From positions 1 to 64,000 of the forward strand of contig JAAQTN010000017.1 of assembly GCA_011742915.1 (NCBI GenBank): a DNA stretch of 64,000 bases, written 5' to 3'. Shown here piece after piece: positions 62,527 through 64,000 of this stretch (position 1 is the first letter of the stretch; the number at the start of each line of letters is the position of its first letter). The translations under genes were made by a program, and so were the position numbers. The notes beneath the pieces are model-generated. The model did no database searches. It was not told where the DNA came from and worked only from the letters and a program-made list of their open reading frames with translations. Source of the DNA: Billgrantia desiderata (GTDB taxonomy: Bacteria > Pseudomonadota > Gammaproteobacteria > Pseudomonadales > Halomonadaceae).

Positions 62527-62880
62527 GTGCCCGAGCTCGATCCCGTTCGCCTCTTCAAATGCCTTGCCGACGAGACCCGCCTGACGCTGACTCTGCTGAT
62601 TCGTGAGGAAGGGGAGCTGTGCGTCTGCGAGATGACTCACGCCCTGCAAGAGTCGCAGCCCAAGGTCTCGCGGCACCTGGCTCAGCTGCGCGCCTGCGGG
62701 CTGCTCAGCGACCGCCGCGAGGGGCAGTGGGTCTACTACCGCATCTCCGATGCGCTGCCGGGCTGGGTGAGCGAGGTGCTGGCGGCGGCAGATACAGGTA
62801 TGCAAAGCCGCCTGGTCGAGTTCCAGCAGCGCCTGCAGGGCATGGGGAATCGGCCCGAGCGGAGAGCCGCTCTCTGCTGA
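62527..62880 (+). CDS. ArsR-family metalloregulator
   Basis: A 117-residue winged-helix repressor. The start LFKCLADETRLTLTLLI, the recognition region QPKVSRHLAQLRACGLL and the metal motif ELCVCEM (Cys pair in helix 3) mark a type-I As(III)/Sb(III)-responsive ArsR. The GTG start follows GGAGA. No ars transport or reductase gene lies downstream; the convergent neighbour is an MFS transporter ending eight bases away. Confidence 0.9.
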   Translation: MPELDPVRLFKCLADETRLTLTLLIREEGELCVCEMTHALQESQPKVSRHLAQLRACGLLSDRREGQWVYYRISDALPGWVSEVLAAADTGMQSRLVEFQQRLQGMGNRPERRAALC

Positions 62881-62887
62881 TTCGGCT

Positions 62888-64000
62888 TCATGCCTGCCGT
62901 GCCGGCGCGGGCTCTGCCGAACCGCTCACGCCACGCAGCGCCCACAGGCCGAGGATCGGTCCCGGCAGCAGCCACCACAGCACCCAGAGCTCCTGCAGCG
63001 ACCACAGCGTGGTGGTCAGCGAGATGGCGGGAATGGTGAGTGCGAAGCCGATGGCGTTCATCACCGCCAGGGTGGAGCCTACCCGCTCGCGGGGAGCCGC
63101 CGCGGCGGCCAGGGCGGAGAACTGCGGCGAGTCGGCGATTACCGTGAATCCCCACAGGAACAGCAGTGCCAACAGCAGGCCCGGCGGAGCCCAGGCCAGC
63201 AGCGGGTAGATCAGACAGAGCACGCCGGAGGCCGTCAGTGCCCAGCGCGCCACCCACAGGCTGCCCAGCCGCCGGCTCAGCGCACCGCCCCCCACGCAGC
63301 CCGCCAGTCCCAGCGCAATGATGCCGAAGGAGAGCCAGGCCACCAGATCGGTGGGGGCCATGAGCCGTTCGACTTCGCGCATGACCAGGAAGGGCGTCAG
63401 CATCCAGAAGGCGTAGAGTTCCCAGCAGTGACCGAAGTAACCGCCGGCCACGGCGCGAAAGCGTTTTGCGCCCAAGGCGGCGAGGCCTTCGGAAAGCCGC
63501 GCCTTGCCTGCGGAAGGCGGCAGGTGCGGGCCGTCGCCGAGCCGCAGCACCATGGCGCCGCCCAGCAGGGCCAGCAGCGAGGCGCCCAGCAGCGGCCACT
63601 CCCACGGCATGCCCAGGGTTCCACCGCGCAGCAGATGCGGCATGGAGGTACCGAGAGTCAGCATGCCCACCAGCCAGGAGAGTGCCGCTCCGGTGTGCTT
63701 GGGCGTCCAGCCGATCACCAGCTTCATGCCCAGCGGGTAGATGCCGGCCAGGCACAGTCCGGTGACGAAGCGCAGCAGCACCGCCAGCGGAAACTGGGTA
63801 GCCGCCAGCACGAAGGCGCCATTGACCAGCGCGCCGGCCAGGCAGGAGGCGGCGAAGATGCGGCTGGCGCGAAAGCGGTCGGCAAGCCCGGTGGTGGCGA
63901 TGAACAGGGTGCCGCAGATGAAGCCCGCCTGTACGGCGAGCGTCAGCCGGCCCAGGTCGACCTCGGAGAAGCCGAGATCCCGCGACAGCGAGAGTCCTAC
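62888..64000 (-). CDS. MFS transporter (5' end beyond window)
   Basis: At least 370 residues of a major facilitator, open to the right edge. Visible parts include RFVTGLCLAGIYPLGMKLVI (helices 4-5), a central loop at about GDGPHLPPSAGKARLSEGL, and the late FLWGFTVIADSPQFSALAAA. The TM2-TM3 region reads through the edge with GLADRFRASRIF. It resembles the cyanate/nitrate-sugar MFS group; substrate unknown. Its convergence with the arsR-type gene raises, but does not prove, a metalloid link. Confidence 0.85.
   Translation of the reverse strand, partial: VGLSLSRDLGFSEVDLGRLTLAVQAGFICGTLFIATTGLADRFRASRIFAASCLAGALVNGAFVLAATQFPLAVLLRFVTGLCLAGIYPLGMKLVIGWTPKHTGAALSWLVGMLTLGTSMPHLLRGGTLGMPWEWPLLGASLLALLGGAMVLRLGDGPHLPPSAGKARLSEGLAALGAKRFRAVAGGYFGHCWELYAFWMLTPFLVMREVERLMAPTDLVAWLSFGIIALGLAGCVGGGALSRRLGSLWVARWALTASGVLCLIYPLLAWAPPGLLLALLFLWGFTVIADSPQFSALAAAAAPRERVGSTLAVMNAIGFALTIPAISLTTTLWSLQELWVLWWLLPGPILGLWALRGVSGSAEPAPARQA

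Overview
The window is GC-rich, gene-dense gammaproteobacterial chromosome. The closest fit is a halophile of the Halomonas/Chromohalobacter group. Supporting signs are acidic proteins with Asp-rich tails, dnaX-ybaB-recR, rnd-ycgL-ycgN, a yqjD-yqjE-yqjK set, and an mlaA-rssB-rssC-tal order that I recall from Pseudomonas aeruginosa. Genes are tightly packed and stops often overlap starts. No gene-free stretch exceeds about 300 bases.

Layout. 1-1.2 kb: the tail of an IS481-type transposase facing a lone TctC-type solute-binding protein. 1.3-5.7 kb: an HI0933-family flavoprotein, the ergothioneine pair egtB-egtD, and a TetR-like regulator. 5.65-5.8 kb: a large imperfect palindrome, part of which recurs at 35.07 kb. 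5.8-16 kb: yqjKED-type envelope genes, outer-membrane phospholipase A, an MscK-like channel, TlyA, an AbrB-family membrane protein and a CPA2 antiporter. 15.5-19.25 kb: a three-gene leftward set made of an ATP-grasp enzyme, a 682-residue protein of unknown function with a possible papain-like C/H/N arrangement, and a small PII-like protein. This is the least explained part of the window. 19.4-20.1 kb: the SRP RNA gene and a small unknown protein behind a promoter with a palindromic operator.

20.1-32.3 kb is a catabolic island. It holds a polar amino-acid ABC transporter, thiolase, an M20 deacylase, both 3-oxoacid CoA-transferase subunits, a class III aminotransferase with a divergent LysR regulator, a deacetylase of the acetylpolyamine amidohydrolase type, an iron alcohol dehydrogenase and a PuuB-like amine oxidase. 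The steps fit deacylation, transamination, CoA transfer and thiolysis of an N-acylated beta-amino acid or related amine. The substrate is inferred, not shown.

32.5-50.3 kb is mostly housekeeping: dnaX-ybaB-recR, rnd-ycgL-ycgN, oligopeptidase B, a VWA membrane protein overlapping a class II glutamine amidotransferase, fadD behind a PsrA-like operator, hrpA and a KAS III enzyme. 50.3-53.9 kb is mlaA-rssB-rssC with convergent tal. 53.9-57.6 kb has a chemoreceptor, a Bcr/CflA exporter and a TauE/SafE permease. 57.7-62.4 kb is a Pho-box-preceded pstSCAB operon with no phoU in view. The window ends with an ArsR-type repressor facing an MFS transporter cut by the window edge.
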